Assembly: GCF_002797535.1 (NCBI RefSeq)
Contig: NZ_PGFD01000001.1
Coordinates: 1,116,001-1,180,000 of the forward strand
Source: Chryseobacterium geocarposphaerae
Lineage (GTDB): Bacteria > Bacteroidota > Bacteroidia > Flavobacteriales > Weeksellaceae
Length of the DNA stretch: 64,000 nt
Direction of reading: 5' to 3'
Part shown: piece after piece, positions 17,539 to 25,754 of the stretch
Position numbering within the stretch: the first letter of the stretch is position 1
How the letters are laid out: the number at the start of each line of letters is the position of its first letter
Position numbers and translations under genes: made by a program
The notes under the pieces: generated by a model
What the model saw: the letters and a program-made list of their open reading frames with translations, nothing else
Told to the model about the DNA's origin: nothing
The model's database searches: none

Positions 17539-18138
17539 TTAATCAATTTTCTTTTTTCTCCTCTTGATTTCTTCCTGAATCTCCAAAGCGGTATCATAAT
17601 CTTCTTCTTTTACCGCTTCATCCAACAATTTTTGAAGTTCTTCCATAGAAACCGATCTCAGATTATCTTCAGTAGAAACTGTTTCGGAAAATGATTGTTC
17701 TTCCTTAGCCACTTCTTCTAATTCAAGAAGAATCCCGGCTTCATTCAAGACCTGTTGGGTCGTAAAAATAGGGGCATCAAAACGTACCGCCATTGCTACC
17801 GCATCAGAGGTTCTTGCATCAAGGATCAATTCTTCTTCTGTCGCTTTATTTTTAAAGTTGATATTCGAAAAGAAGACTCCGTCTACAATTTGGTAAATGA
17901 TCACAGAGACCAGTTCATAATTAGCCGAAACGATAAATTTTGTGAATAAATCATGCGTAAGAGGACGGGGCGGATGAATGTCTTTCTCCAGACCAAGAGA
18001 AATGGATTGTGCCTCGAAGTTTCCTATAACAACAGGTAATTTTATATGTGTTTCTTCATGTTCCAATAATAATGCGTACGCACCTGATTGGGTCTGGCTG
18101 TACGATATTCCGCGAATAATTAGCTGTTTATAATCCAT
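17539..18138 (-). CDS. Bifunctional nuclease (BFN, DUF151) family protein
   Basis: This 199-residue protein has a BFN/DUF151 domain over about residues 1-130. It reads LLEHEETHIKLPVVIGNFEAQSIS, then PRPLTHDLF and LDARTSDAVAMAVRFDAPIF, the latter being the family signature with DARxSDAIALA. A C-terminal UvrB/UvrC-like helical hairpin follows (about 163-197: SMEELQKLLDEAVKEEDYDTALEIQEEI). Relatives have reported RNase and DNase activity, but the biological role is poorly defined. Co-transcription with a nucleoside-type permease 22 bp downstream suggests nucleotide salvage. The C-terminal motif is commonly seen in Bacteroidetes members. Confidence 0.85.
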   Translation of the reverse strand: MDYKQLIIRGISYSQTQSGAYALLLEHEETHIKLPVVIGNFEAQSISLGLEKDIHPPRPLTHDLFTKFIVSANYELVSVIIYQIVDGVFFSNINFKNKATEEELILDARTSDAVAMAVRFDAPIFTTQQVLNEAGILLELEEVAKEEQSFSETVSTEDNLRSVSMEELQKLLDEAVKEEDYDTALEIQEEIKRRKKKID

Positions 18139-18186
18139 AACTACAAATATAGACTAATTTTTCATAGTTGTTTTCACTTTTTAGAC

Positions 18187-18217
18187 AAAAATAAAAGCCC
18201 GGAAGCCGAGCTTTTAT
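18187..18217 (-). terminator. Terminator after etfA
   Basis: The stem ATAAAAGC / GCTTTTAT with an inner CGG/CCG pairing lies between etfA and the BFN gene, ahead of the BFN promoter region. Confidence 0.65.
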
Positions 18218-18241
18218 CTATGTTATAAGCATTAGAAAGTC

Positions 18242-18334
18242 GTGAATTTTATTCCATAAGTCAATTTTGTTTCGCAAGTGAATCAATTTACTAAAAAACT
18301 AACAAACGCAGCGAATTGACCATTGACAATTCAC
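18242..18334. repeat. Intergenic dispersed repeat B, copy 1
   Basis: A 93-bp element starts GTGAATTTTATTCC and ends ATTGACAATTCAC, with TCAATTTTGTTTCGCAAG and AGCGAATTGAC inside. The same order of blocks occurs at 26924-27049, and its end is the complement of that copy's start. Confidence 0.65.
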
Positions 18335-18338
18335 TTTT

Positions 18339-19286
18339 TTATCCTTTCAATGCTTTAATTTTCTCTGTTAATGCAGGAATAATCTGGAAAGCATCTCCTA
18401 CTACACCGTAGTCAGCTGACTTGAAGAACGGCGCTTCTGCATCACTATTGATTACTACAATTGTTTTAGAAGAGTTAACTCCAGCCAAATGCTGAATTGC
18501 TCCAGAGATACCTACTGCAATATAAAGATTTGGAGAAATCGCTTTACCTGTTTGTCCTACGTGTTCCGTGTGAGGTCTCCATCCTATATCCGAAACCGGC
18601 TTAGAACAAGCTGTTGCAGCACCTAAAACGTTGGCCAAATCTTCGATCATTCCCCAGTTTTCAGGACCTTTCAATCCTCTACCTGCAGAAACTACGATTT
18701 CAGCTTCTTTTAAGTCTAATTTACCTGAACTTTGCTCGTGAGAAATTACTTTAGTATCTTCATTAGCTACTGAAAGATTTTTTATTTCTTCTGAACCAGA
18801 AACAGCATTTTCTTTCACTCCGAAAGCATTTTGAGAAACCGTAACGATTACTCCTGTTCCTTCAGCTTTTGCATGCATAAAACCTTTTCCTGAAAAAGAT
18901 TTTCTTTTTACCTGGAAAGGAGAAAGACTTTCCGGAACTGCAATCGCATTGGTAATTAAAGAATGTCCGTTCATGATCGCCAACATGGGAGCGATAGATG
19001 AAGCATCTGTAGTATGAGGGAAAACGATGATATTTCCGTTTGCTACTTCACTTACAGCCTGTGCATAAGCTTTAGCTGAGAAGCTTTTTAGCCCTTCATC
19101 TTTGATATTGATTACATTTGAAGCTCCATATTTATATAATAAATCTGAAGAATCTGTTGGATTTACAGAGATCGCCGTAACTGTTTCACCAGCCTGATCT
19201 GCGATCGCTTTAGCATAAGCAACTGCCTCAAAAGCCGCTTTCTTGTAAACTCCGTTTATATTTTCTGCGTATACGAATACTGCCAT
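18339..19286 (-). CDS. etfA: Electron transfer flavoprotein subunit alpha
   Basis: This 315-residue subunit binds FAD and passes electrons from acyl-CoA and related dehydrogenases to the quinone pool. The C-terminal FAD-binding region is clear. It has VSAGRGLKGPENWGMIEDLA, then GWRPHTEHVGQTGKAISPNLYIAVGISGAIQHLAGV, the ETF-alpha signature with the Arg, Ser and His FAD contacts, and INSDAEAPFFKSADYGVVGD. It starts 42 bp after etfB with no terminator between, so they form an operon. Upstream regulation may involve the palindrome at 20174-20191. Confidence 0.95.
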   Translation of the reverse strand: MAVFVYAENINGVYKKAAFEAVAYAKAIADQAGETVTAISVNPTDSSDLLYKYGASNVINIKDEGLKSFSAKAYAQAVSEVANGNIIVFPHTTDASSIAPMLAIMNGHSLITNAIAVPESLSPFQVKRKSFSGKGFMHAKAEGTGVIVTVSQNAFGVKENAVSGSEEIKNLSVANEDTKVISHEQSSGKLDLKEAEIVVSAGRGLKGPENWGMIEDLANVLGAATACSKPVSDIGWRPHTEHVGQTGKAISPNLYIAVGISGAIQHLAGVNSSKTIVVINSDAEAPFFKSADYGVVGDAFQIIPALTEKIKALKG

Positions 19287-19328
19287 TTTTTTAAAATTAA
19301 AAGATTAAAAAATTAATGATTAAAAAGA

Positions 19329-20075
19329 TTAAATTACTTTCGCTTCTTCGTGAAGTAATCTTACCAATTCATCCAAATTATCCGGAGAAACTAATTTCAC
19401 GGCAGCTCTCGGAGGAACACTGTCATAAGAAACTCCCTGAACTTTCACTTCAGAAGAAGTAGGTTCAACGACCTGCAAAGGTTTTGTTCTTGCAGACATA
19501 ATCCCTCTCATGTTTGGAATGATCAGATCTTTTTCATCTACTAACCCTTTCTGACCAGCGATTACAGCAGGTAATTTTACAGAAATAGTTTCTTTACCTC
19601 CTTCAATTTCTCTTACCGCAGTAGCTTCACTTCCGTTTACATCAAGACCTACAGATGCATTTACAAAAGGCTGGTTTAATAGCTGAGCTACCATTCCCGG
19701 AACGGAACCCCCATTATAATCGATGGATTCTTTACCGCAAAGAATTAGATCATATCCTCCGTTTTGAGCCACAGCAGCAATTTCTTTTGCTGTAGAATAG
19801 CTGTCTTTAGGGTCTAAATTTACTCTTACTGCATCATTTGCTCCAATTGCCAAAGCTTTTCTTACTACCGGCTCTGTAGCTGCATCACCTACGTTAATTA
19901 CCGTTACTGTAGCTCCTTGAGACTCCTGAAGTTTAATCGCTTTTGTTAACGCAAATTCATCTAATGGATTGATCACCCACTGAATTCCGTTTTTGTCGAA
20001 AGCAGATTTATCTGCTGTGAAGTTAATTTTGGAAGTAGTATCCGGAACACTACTTATACAAACTAATATTTTCAT
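19329..20075 (-). CDS. etfB: Electron transfer flavoprotein subunit beta
   Basis: This 248-residue subunit pairs with EtfA. It begins MKILVCISSVPDTTSKINF and contains WVINPLDEFALTKAIKL, matching the ETF-beta start (N-P-x-D-x-x-A-x-x-x-A). The AMP-binding segment LCGKESIDYNGGSVPGMVAQLL follows. The ETF-beta signature region lies in VREIEGGKETISVKLPAVI. The gene is first in the etfBA operon and the length is typical. Fatty-acid oxidation partners such as the acyl-CoA dehydrogenase are not adjacent, although a thiolase gene lies 6 kb away. Confidence 0.95.
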   Translation of the reverse strand: MKILVCISSVPDTTSKINFTADKSAFDKNGIQWVINPLDEFALTKAIKLQESQGATVTVINVGDAATEPVVRKALAIGANDAVRVNLDPKDSYSTAKEIAAVAQNGGYDLILCGKESIDYNGGSVPGMVAQLLNQPFVNASVGLDVNGSEATAVREIEGGKETISVKLPAVIAGQKGLVDEKDLIIPNMRGIMSARTKPLQVVEPTSSEVKVQGVSYDSVPPRAAVKLVSPDNLDELVRLLHEEAKVI

Positions 20076-20173
20076 GTGTACTTATATTTATTGTTTCTCT
20101 GATTGTATAAAATTCAGAACATTTTATACTGAGATTTTACTAAATTAATTTTCGCTAATATAAATAAAATATA

Positions 20174-20191
20174 TATTATGCATGCATAATA
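20174..20191. promoter_or_regulatory. 18-bp perfect palindrome upstream of etfBA
   Basis: TATTATGCATGCATAATA is its own complement and lies about 100 bp before the etfB start, in a 150-bp gap also holding the 3' end of the SDR gene. It could be a dimeric regulator site. No regulator gene is adjacent. Confidence 0.4.
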
Positions 20192-20225
20192 CTTAGTAAT
20201 TTATTATTCAACGCATTAGATGTTT

Positions 20226-20933
20226 TTAATTGGCTGGTTTTGTTGCCCTAAACTCTATCTTACTTGGTAAAACTCTGGGATTCATTTTTAAAATATCCAA
20301 CACAAGATTTCCCATATCTTCCGGCTGAATCTTCCAGGCATCTTTTTCTGAGGGTACATTTCCATTGAAGTTGGTTGCAACCGATCCCGGCATAATTACC
20401 GTTGATTTGATATTATACTTTCTTAAATCGATCATGGCTGCCTGTGTAAAGCCTACAACACCAAATTTTGAAGCATTATAACCTGCTCCATTTTCAAAGA
20501 AGTTCGCTCCTGCCAAACTTGAAATGGTAATATAATAACCTTTTGATCTTTTTAATTCTTCCACAGAAGCTTTTAAGGTATAGAAAACGCCTGTTAAATT
20601 CGTTTCAATCATATCATTCCATTCTTCAGCGGAAAGCTGATCTACGGGTTTAAAAATTCCTAAACCTGCATTTGCAATTACAAAATCTAATCTCCCAAAT
20701 TTCTCTTTGATATATTTCACTACCTCCTCTTCACTTTCAAGACTTCTTACGTCCGAAACGATTCCTAAAACATTTTGAGAAACCTTTTTTAAATCTTGTT
20801 CAGCTTTTTCCACATCATCTCTTTTCCTTCCGGAAAAAGCTACCGAAACACCATTTTCAAGTAAAATCTTTGCAATCCCGAAACCAATTCCTTTGGTTCC
20901 ACCTGTTATATAAGCTACTTTATTTTCTACCAT
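20226..20933 (-). CDS. Short-chain dehydrogenase/reductase
   Basis: This 235-residue classical SDR has the Rossmann cofactor motif TGGTKGIGFG near the start. NANAG-type IANAGLG follows at about residue 86, and the catalytic triad is visible as TISSLAG (Ser) and GYNASKFG (Tyr and Lys). FSGRKRDD at about 33-40 places Arg residues after strand 2, favouring NADPH. The C-terminal RVLPSKIEFRATKPAN is typical of a flavobacterial group of uncharacterised SDRs. It stands alone upstream of etfB. Substrate is unknown; 3-oxoacyl-ACP reductase-like activity is one possibility. Confidence 0.88.
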   Translation of the reverse strand: MVENKVAYITGGTKGIGFGIAKILLENGVSVAFSGRKRDDVEKAEQDLKKVSQNVLGIVSDVRSLESEEEVVKYIKEKFGRLDFVIANAGLGIFKPVDQLSAEEWNDMIETNLTGVFYTLKASVEELKRSKGYYITISSLAGANFFENGAGYNASKFGVVGFTQAAMIDLRKYNIKSTVIMPGSVATNFNGNVPSEKDAWKIQPEDMGNLVLDILKMNPRVLPSKIEFRATKPAN

Positions 20934-20962
20934 TTTTATTAGTTTAAGTTCTTAAAAATAAC

Positions 20963-20988
20963 AAAAACGCCCCACATGGAGCGTTTTA
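20963..20988 (-). terminator. Terminator after T9SS cargo gene
   Basis: The stem AAAACGCTCC / GGGGCGTTTT (one mismatch) is followed by T-containing DNA on the minus strand, about 20 bp past the stop at 21007. Confidence 0.65.
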
Positions 20989-21006
20989 ATAGGTAAGATT
21001 TATCAT

Positions 21007-22032
21007 CTATTTTTTAATGAATTTCTCAGTAGAAACTCCATCTTTTGTTTCAATATTTATTAAATATGTTCCAGCTGGTAATTTTTTTACATCAACTTTA
21101 TCACCGTCTAATTTTACATCTAGTTTTCTTCCTGTAAGATCTACAACAGAAACCGCATTGATTTTAGAATCCGATTTTATATTTAAAATGTCAGAAGTTG
21201 GATTTGGATAGACAGCCAAGGATACAATAGCATTTTTAACTGGAGTATCATTTACAGATAGAGTTGCCGCATTAGTAAATTCAGCTTGTATATTATCAAT
21301 TCCAGCTGTATTAGCTACTGTATTGCTAGCAAGCGTTGTATTTACAGCGTCAAATTCTACCGCAACGTCACCTGTAAAAATCGAATATGTTGTATTTCCT
21401 GAGAAATTGTAACTTGCATTTGTAGTACCATTGGTATACTGGTAGGTATGTTGTCCTGTTGTTTTGTTATAAATATACGTTACAGTGACCCAAGAATTTG
21501 CAGGAAAAGTTTCAGTTCCTAATGTTAAAGTAAGAGTACCTGTTTGGGTAGGATCTGCTACCACCGAAACTCTAGCTTGTCCATATACTTTTTTTGTTTC
21601 ATAGTCATAAACAATTCCTCCAATTGCTGCTGTACTAGAATATAATTGTATCCCGACTCTTCCTTTTCCTGTTGCTGCCCCTGTATAGATATCCATTTTA
21701 GCCCTCACTAAATTATTTGAAGCATTTGCTGTAGTTGATATCGTTTTATAGGCATATCTATTACTTGTATTTGCTCCTGACGCAGGAGGTGCACCAGCTC
21801 CTGTAGTAAGATTAAGACTTTTTCCGTGAGAAGCATCAATTGTTGTAACTTGATAATCTGCAGCTGCACCTTGATATATATACCAACTATTTTGTCCAGC
21901 TGTAGTACCTGTAACATCAGTGGCCAGATTCCCGTTTGTCAAGGCATCAAAATTTTCTGTAAAAATAGTTTGTGTTTGGCCATAAAGAAAAACTGATCCT
22001 GTAATTGTTAAAGTCAATAAAAATTTTCTCAT
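21007..22032 (-). CDS. T9SS-exported protein with C-terminal sorting domain
   Basis: This 341-residue protein has a signal peptide (MRKFLLTLTITGSVFLYGQ). A beta-rich region of about 230 residues follows, with FTENFDALTNG near its start, a pattern common in flavobacterial exported LamG/jelly-roll-like proteins. The final 75 residues form a type A T9SS sorting domain: VYPNPTSDILNIKSDSKINA, then VVDLTGRKLD, LPAGTYLINIETKDGVSTEKFIKK. The protein is thus expected on the cell surface or in the medium, with the C-terminal domain cleaved. The middle domain is rich in Thr, Ala and Asn. No enzyme motif is visible; adhesin or binding function is possible. It is preceded by an AT-rich promoter region. 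Confidence 0.88.
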   Translation of the reverse strand: MRKFLLTLTITGSVFLYGQTQTIFTENFDALTNGNLATDVTGTTAGQNSWYIYQGAAADYQVTTIDASHGKSLNLTTGAGAPPASGANTSNRYAYKTISTTANASNNLVRAKMDIYTGAATGKGRVGIQLYSSTAAIGGIVYDYETKKVYGQARVSVVADPTQTGTLTLTLGTETFPANSWVTVTYIYNKTTGQHTYQYTNGTTNASYNFSGNTTYSIFTGDVAVEFDAVNTTLASNTVANTAGIDNIQAEFTNAATLSVNDTPVKNAIVSLAVYPNPTSDILNIKSDSKINAVSVVDLTGRKLDVKLDGDKVDVKKLPAGTYLINIETKDGVSTEKFIKK

Positions 22033-22116
22033 AGTATATTTTTTTTATAAAAATAAAAATAAATATTTAAAAATCAAATATTTAATAAAAAAAACATTCA
22101 AAGATATTCACATAAT

Positions 22117-22149
22117 AAAAGAGCACCTCTTTTGGAGATGCTCTTTTAT
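22117..22149 (-). terminator. Terminator after M20 dipeptidase gene
   Basis: The stem AAAGAGCATCTCC / (G)GAGGTGCTCTTT is followed by T on the minus strand, 16 bp past the stop. Confidence 0.85.
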
Positions 22150-22164
22150 TGATCAGGAAATCCT

Positions 22165-23547
22165 TTATCTTTTCGTATAATTCTCAAAAAACAAAGGAAT
22201 ACTTTCAATTCCTTTATAGAAATTGAAAAGTCCGTAATGCTCATTTGGAGAATGGATCGCATCAGAATCTAAACCAAATCCCATCAAGACCGATTTAGCA
22301 CCTAAAACCTGCTCAAACATAGCCGTAATAGGAATACTTCCTCCTCCTCTGTATGGAAGAACTTCTTTTCCGAATGAAGATTCCATGGCTTGTTTTGCTG
22401 CTAGGAATTCTTTGGTATCTGTTGGCAATACGTAAGGCATACCTCCGTGATGTGGGGTAACTTTAACCTTTACATTATCCGGAGCGATTTTTTCAAAATA
22501 TTTTGTGAATTTTTCAGTAATCTCTTCCGGAGTCTGATACGGCACCAAACGCATAGATATTTTTGCAGAAGCTTTAGATGGAATTACCGTTTTAGCTCCT
22601 TCTCCTGTATAGCCACCCCAAATACCATTACAGTCTAAAGTTGGACGGATAGACGTTCTTTCAAGCGTCGTATAACCTTTTTCACCTTCCACTCCATTTA
22701 GTCCGATAGATTGTTTGAATTCTTCAGGATTATCCTTCAGTTTATTCATATCTGCTCTGTCAGCATCGGAAACCGTTTCTACATTATCATAGAATCCGTC
22801 GATAGTAATATGACCATCTTCATCAATCAGCTTAGCAATCATTCTTGAAAGCACATGAATAGGATTTGGAACCGCTCCTCCATAAAGTCCTGAGTGTAAA
22901 TCTCTGTTGGGACCCTCAATTTCAACTTCTACATAGCTTAGTCCTCTTAATCCCGTTGTTACAGTAGGTTGTTCGTTACTGTAAATATGAGTATCCGAAA
23001 TTAAAATACAGTCACAAGATAATTTCTCTTTATTTTCATTAACAAAATCTCCTAAACTTACAGAACCCACTTCTTCTTCTCCTTCCAAAATAAATTTAAC
23101 ATTACAAGGCAGAGCATTCGTTTTCATCATTGCTTCAAAAGCTTTCAAATGCATGAAGAACTGCCCCTTATCGTCCGCAGATCCTCTGGCAAAGATAGCT
23201 CCTTCAGGGTGAAGTGGAGTTTTTTCAATATACGGTTCAAAAGGTGGTCTTGTCCATAATTCTAACGGATCTGCCGGCTGAACATCATAATGCCCATACA
23301 CCAAAACTGTTGGTAAATCTTCATTTAAAAATTTTTCACCGAAAACAATAGGATATCCCTTTGTCTGGCAAACTTCTACATTGTCCGCTCCTGCATTTTT
23401 AAGATGTGTTGCCACTACCTCTGCACATTTTAAAACGTCATCTTTATACGCGGGATCTGCAGAAATAGAAGGGATTCTCAATAATTCAAATAATTCATCT
23501 ACGAAACGTTGTTTGTTTTCGTTGATGTAATTTAATGTCTCTTGCAT
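22165..23547 (-). CDS. M20-family dipeptidase
   Basis: This 460-residue cytoplasmic metallopeptidase hydrolyses dipeptides and resembles carnosine dipeptidase/PepV-like enzymes. The first zinc site is VLVYGHYDVQPAD (His and Asp). GSADDKGQFFMHLKA holds the bridging Asp, and LEGEEEVGSVSL holds the catalytic Glu pair. VEIEGPNRDLHSGLYGG marks the lid domain, and a late IHSPNEHYGLFNF carries the last His ligand. All these are intact and the length is normal. No signal peptide is seen. It is a single gene with its own terminator. Confidence 0.92.
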   Translation of the reverse strand: MQETLNYINENKQRFVDELFELLRIPSISADPAYKDDVLKCAEVVATHLKNAGADNVEVCQTKGYPIVFGEKFLNEDLPTVLVYGHYDVQPADPLELWTRPPFEPYIEKTPLHPEGAIFARGSADDKGQFFMHLKAFEAMMKTNALPCNVKFILEGEEEVGSVSLGDFVNENKEKLSCDCILISDTHIYSNEQPTVTTGLRGLSYVEVEIEGPNRDLHSGLYGGAVPNPIHVLSRMIAKLIDEDGHITIDGFYDNVETVSDADRADMNKLKDNPEEFKQSIGLNGVEGEKGYTTLERTSIRPTLDCNGIWGGYTGEGAKTVIPSKASAKISMRLVPYQTPEEITEKFTKYFEKIAPDNVKVKVTPHHGGMPYVLPTDTKEFLAAKQAMESSFGKEVLPYRGGGSIPITAMFEQVLGAKSVLMGFGLDSDAIHSPNEHYGLFNFYKGIESIPLFFENYTKR

Positions 23548-23666
23548 TGTAAAATAATATTTTGTTAAAAGTAAAAAATTTGCCCCGCAGGAACAAACAA
23601 AAACATATAATTTTCCTCATGTTTGTTGCAATCAGAAAATTAAATCTTTACCAATTTTAATCCAAA

Positions 23667-23701
23667 AAAAAATGTCTTACATTCCTGCAAGACATTTTTT
23701 T
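23667..23701 (-). terminator. Terminator after small lipoprotein gene
   Basis: The stem AAAATGTCTTGC / GTAAGACATTTT is followed by T on the minus strand, 15 bp past the stop at 23717. Confidence 0.82.
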
Positions 23702-23716
23702 ATATTGTTCTACTAA

Positions 23717-23989
23717 TTAGTGTTCAGCTTTTGGAGCCTGAGTTTCTGCTGGTTTTGCAGGAGTAGCTGCACTGTCGGTTTTCGGAGCTTCTGCTTCATG
23801 CTTTTCCGCAGCTGCTTCTTCTGTATGAGCCGCAGCAGCTTGATGACCGTGACCTTCTCCTTGTGGATCATCAGAATATCTTTCAACTCCTTCTTCAAGT
23901 TTCAGTGTATTCTTATTTCCACCAGCTGCTACTTTTTTACAGCTTACAGCAACAGTTGCAATAGCTAAACATATAACTAATTTTTTCAT
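23717..23989 (-). CDS. Small Ala/Glu-rich predicted lipoprotein
   Basis: This 90-residue product starts MKKLVICLAIATVAVSCKK, a signal with Cys at the end of the hydrophobic core, so a lipoprotein is likely even though the lipobox (VAVSC) is loose. The mature part is low-complexity. It contains GEGHGHQAAAAHTEEAAAEKHEAEAP and a Pro-Ala-Lys-rich tail, with several His residues that could bind metal. A TTG two codons upstream would also fit; the ATG at 23987-23989 is preferred. No family is recognised. It has its own terminator and an AT-rich 130-bp upstream gap. Confidence 0.6.
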   Translation of the reverse strand: MKKLVICLAIATVAVSCKKVAAGGNKNTLKLEEGVERYSDDPQGEGHGHQAAAAHTEEAAAEKHEAEAPKTDSAATPAKPAETQAPKAEH

Positions 23990-24126
23990 ATGCAAAATTT
24001 ATTTTTTTAAAGGTATATGGAATCGTATTATTTTCAGCTGGCAATAATTGTTTTAACAGCAGCGATTACCTACTTAAATTTTTAATTGCCCAAAATTAAG
24101 AAATCCTACATTTTTCGGCAACATTT

Positions 24127-25293
24127 TTATACTGATTTTAGTATTATTTTTCCTTTTTTGGATTGTGTAAAAATAAGATAGTGATCTCCCCCATCTTTTA
24201 ATCCATATTTTTTCTTGATTTCTTCCGGTTTTAAAGGATAATTCTTTGATATAATATTAAACTGACTTTTCTTTTTAATCTGTTTACTATCAATTATTTC
24301 AGCCTCTAAAATTCTTCCGGGGAAATCTTCCACCTTTTCATTTGAAGTATAAAGATGTGTATTCGGATGAAGCTTTTTTACTTTAAAGTTTTCTGAAATC
24401 AAATTAAATACTCCCGCCTTTAAAATTGAGTTATTGGGAATATAGATAAACTTTTCAGGCTCAGCATATTCTGAATGAGCATTTTCTTCTTCTCCGAATT
24501 TATAGTTGAAAGTAGATTCTTCACTTTCTAAATTCACGCAATTACAGATAATCTCTTCTGATTCTTTGCTTGATAAAAAGACAACGATCTCTTTTACATC
24601 ATTTTTCCATGCAATAATATCAATCCTTGAAATATTCTGCAGAACAGAGACAAGGTATTTCAAATCGATAAGCGGAGATAATTTTATAACTACTTCATCA
24701 GAAATCGAAAGTAATTTCTTCTGAATTTGAAGAATGTCCGGTGACAAATCTTCTAATAAGAATACTTTGTTCTTATTATTATCTCTTCGGGCCGGATCCA
24801 TATATATTACATCAAAATTTTCTTCATTTTCATTAAGAAAATCTTCCAGTTTTTGATTGATAAATCTTGCTTTTCTACCTAAAACAGTCCAGTTATTTTC
24901 AACAATTGCTAAAAGTTCGGCATTTTGTTCAACGAGCGTAACCTCATCAAAATTTTTAGATAAATAATAGGCATCAATCCCAAAACCACTTGTAAGGTCA
25001 ATAAACTTTTTACCTTTTAAAATTTCAGATTTGTAGACTGCTGTTTTTTCTGAAGAAGCCTGTTCCAGATTAAGTTGTGGCGGAAAAATAATTCCTTCTT
25101 TTAATAAAAACGGAAACTTTTTCTCCGCCACCTGCTTTCCTTTGATCTGCTGAACGATTTCTTGCATCGAAACCTCTGAAAACGGAGATTTTTTCAATAA
25201 TAAGGAATGTAAATCTGTAGTTAGATTTGCATTGATGTATTTTTGGACATCAGAGTATAATAATTTATTTCCCACAGATTTCGCAAATATCAC
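24127..25293 (-). CDS. THUMP-like class I SAM methyltransferase
   Basis: This 388-residue protein has a methyltransferase core: FIDLTSGFGIDAYYLSKNF (motif I), VTLVEQN (motif II acidic end), then FDVIYMDPARRDNNKNK. The MDPARR sequence is typical of a Bacteroidetes group with a C-terminal THUMP-like domain, suggesting RNA as substrate. The target is unknown. The start is unusual: the frame begins with GTG at 25291-25293, which lies inside the 32-bp inverted terminal repeat of the neighbouring GxxExxY cassette. The first eight codons are therefore repeat sequence. The natural start was probably close to the NKLLYSDVQKY segment, before the cassette arrived. The C-terminus ends in a basic KKGKIILKSV. 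Confidence 0.78.
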   Translation of the reverse strand: MIFAKSVGNKLLYSDVQKYINANLTTDLHSLLLKKSPFSEVSMQEIVQQIKGKQVAEKKFPFLLKEGIIFPPQLNLEQASSEKTAVYKSEILKGKKFIDLTSGFGIDAYYLSKNFDEVTLVEQNAELLAIVENNWTVLGRKARFINQKLEDFLNENEENFDVIYMDPARRDNNKNKVFLLEDLSPDILQIQKKLLSISDEVVIKLSPLIDLKYLVSVLQNISRIDIIAWKNDVKEIVVFLSSKESEEIICNCVNLESEESTFNYKFGEEENAHSEYAEPEKFIYIPNNSILKAGVFNLISENFKVKKLHPNTHLYTSNEKVEDFPGRILEAEIIDSKQIKKKSQFNIISKNYPLKPEEIKKKYGLKDGGDHYLIFTQSKKGKIILKSV

Positions 25294-25300
25294 AGATTTT
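25269..25300 (-). repeat. Cassette inverted terminal repeat, left
   Basis: On the minus strand it reads AAAATCTGTGATATTTGCG and on to TCTGTGGGAA. It differs from the right copy at two positions and contains the GTG start of the methyltransferase frame. Confidence 0.8.
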
Positions 25301-25307
25301 AAACATT

Positions 25308-25691
25308 TTAATCAATAATTCCGTTTATTTTTCTAATTATATTTTTGTCAATATAATCTGTATTAAAATTGACTAGTATTCCTAATTTAAAATCCGTCAA
25401 CTTTAAATAGGTTAATAATTGTTTATGATGAACATTACTAATTTCTGGAATTGATTTTATTTCGATAATTACTTTATTTTCTACAATAATATCAGCAATA
25501 AAACTTGTATCTATCACAATCCCTTTATATTCAATTGGAATATGAACCTGGGTTTTCACACTTAAACCATTACTTTCTAACTCATGAACCAATACCTTTT
25601 CATAAACTTTTTCTAATAAACCAGGCCCAAGTTCGTTGTAAACAGAAAATATAGATTTTCTGATATAAAAACTAATTTCATTTTCATTCAT
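25308..25691 (-). CDS. GxxExxY protein (PD-(D/E)XK-like)
   Basis: This 127-residue protein matches the GxxExxY family. The name motif is visible as GLLEKVY (G25, E28, Y31 region), preceded by IRKSIFSVYNELGPG. A nuclease-like core follows: DTSFIADIIVENKVIIEIKS, with Asp and E-x-K in PD-(D/E)XK order, then HHKQLLTYLKLTDFKLGILVNF. The family is abundant in Flavobacteria and Cyanobacteria, with unknown function. The gene ends 7 bp from one inverted terminus and begins 26 bp from the other, so it is the only cargo of the cassette. It starts with ATG at 25691. Confidence 0.88.
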   Translation of the reverse strand: MNENEISFYIRKSIFSVYNELGPGLLEKVYEKVLVHELESNGLSVKTQVHIPIEYKGIVIDTSFIADIIVENKVIIEIKSIPEISNVHHKQLLTYLKLTDFKLGILVNFNTDYIDKNIIRKINGIID

Positions 25692-25717
25692 TTGTAGAAA
25701 ATTTATTTAGCTAAGCT

Positions 25718-25749
25718 AAAATCTGTGCTATTTGTGAAATCTGTGGGAA
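25718..25749 (+). repeat. Cassette inverted terminal repeat, right
   Basis: It reads AAAATCTGTGCTATTTGTG and on to TCTGTGGGAA on the plus strand. It ends five bases before the mutA stop codon complement at 25755-25757. Confidence 0.8.
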
Positions 25750-25754
25750 CAAAA

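Larger units (their letters stand above)
25269..25749. mobile_element. GxxExxY cassette with 32-bp inverted termini
   Basis: Two 32-bp sequences, 25269-25300 and 25718-25749, are inverted relative to each other and match at 30 of 32 positions. They begin AAAATCTGTG internally and end TCTGTGGGAA outside. Between them lies only the GxxExxY gene. The arrangement resembles a non-autonomous mobile cassette; there is no transposase in it, and no clear target-site duplication is visible. It occupies nearly all the space between the methyltransferase and mutA. Confidence 0.6.
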
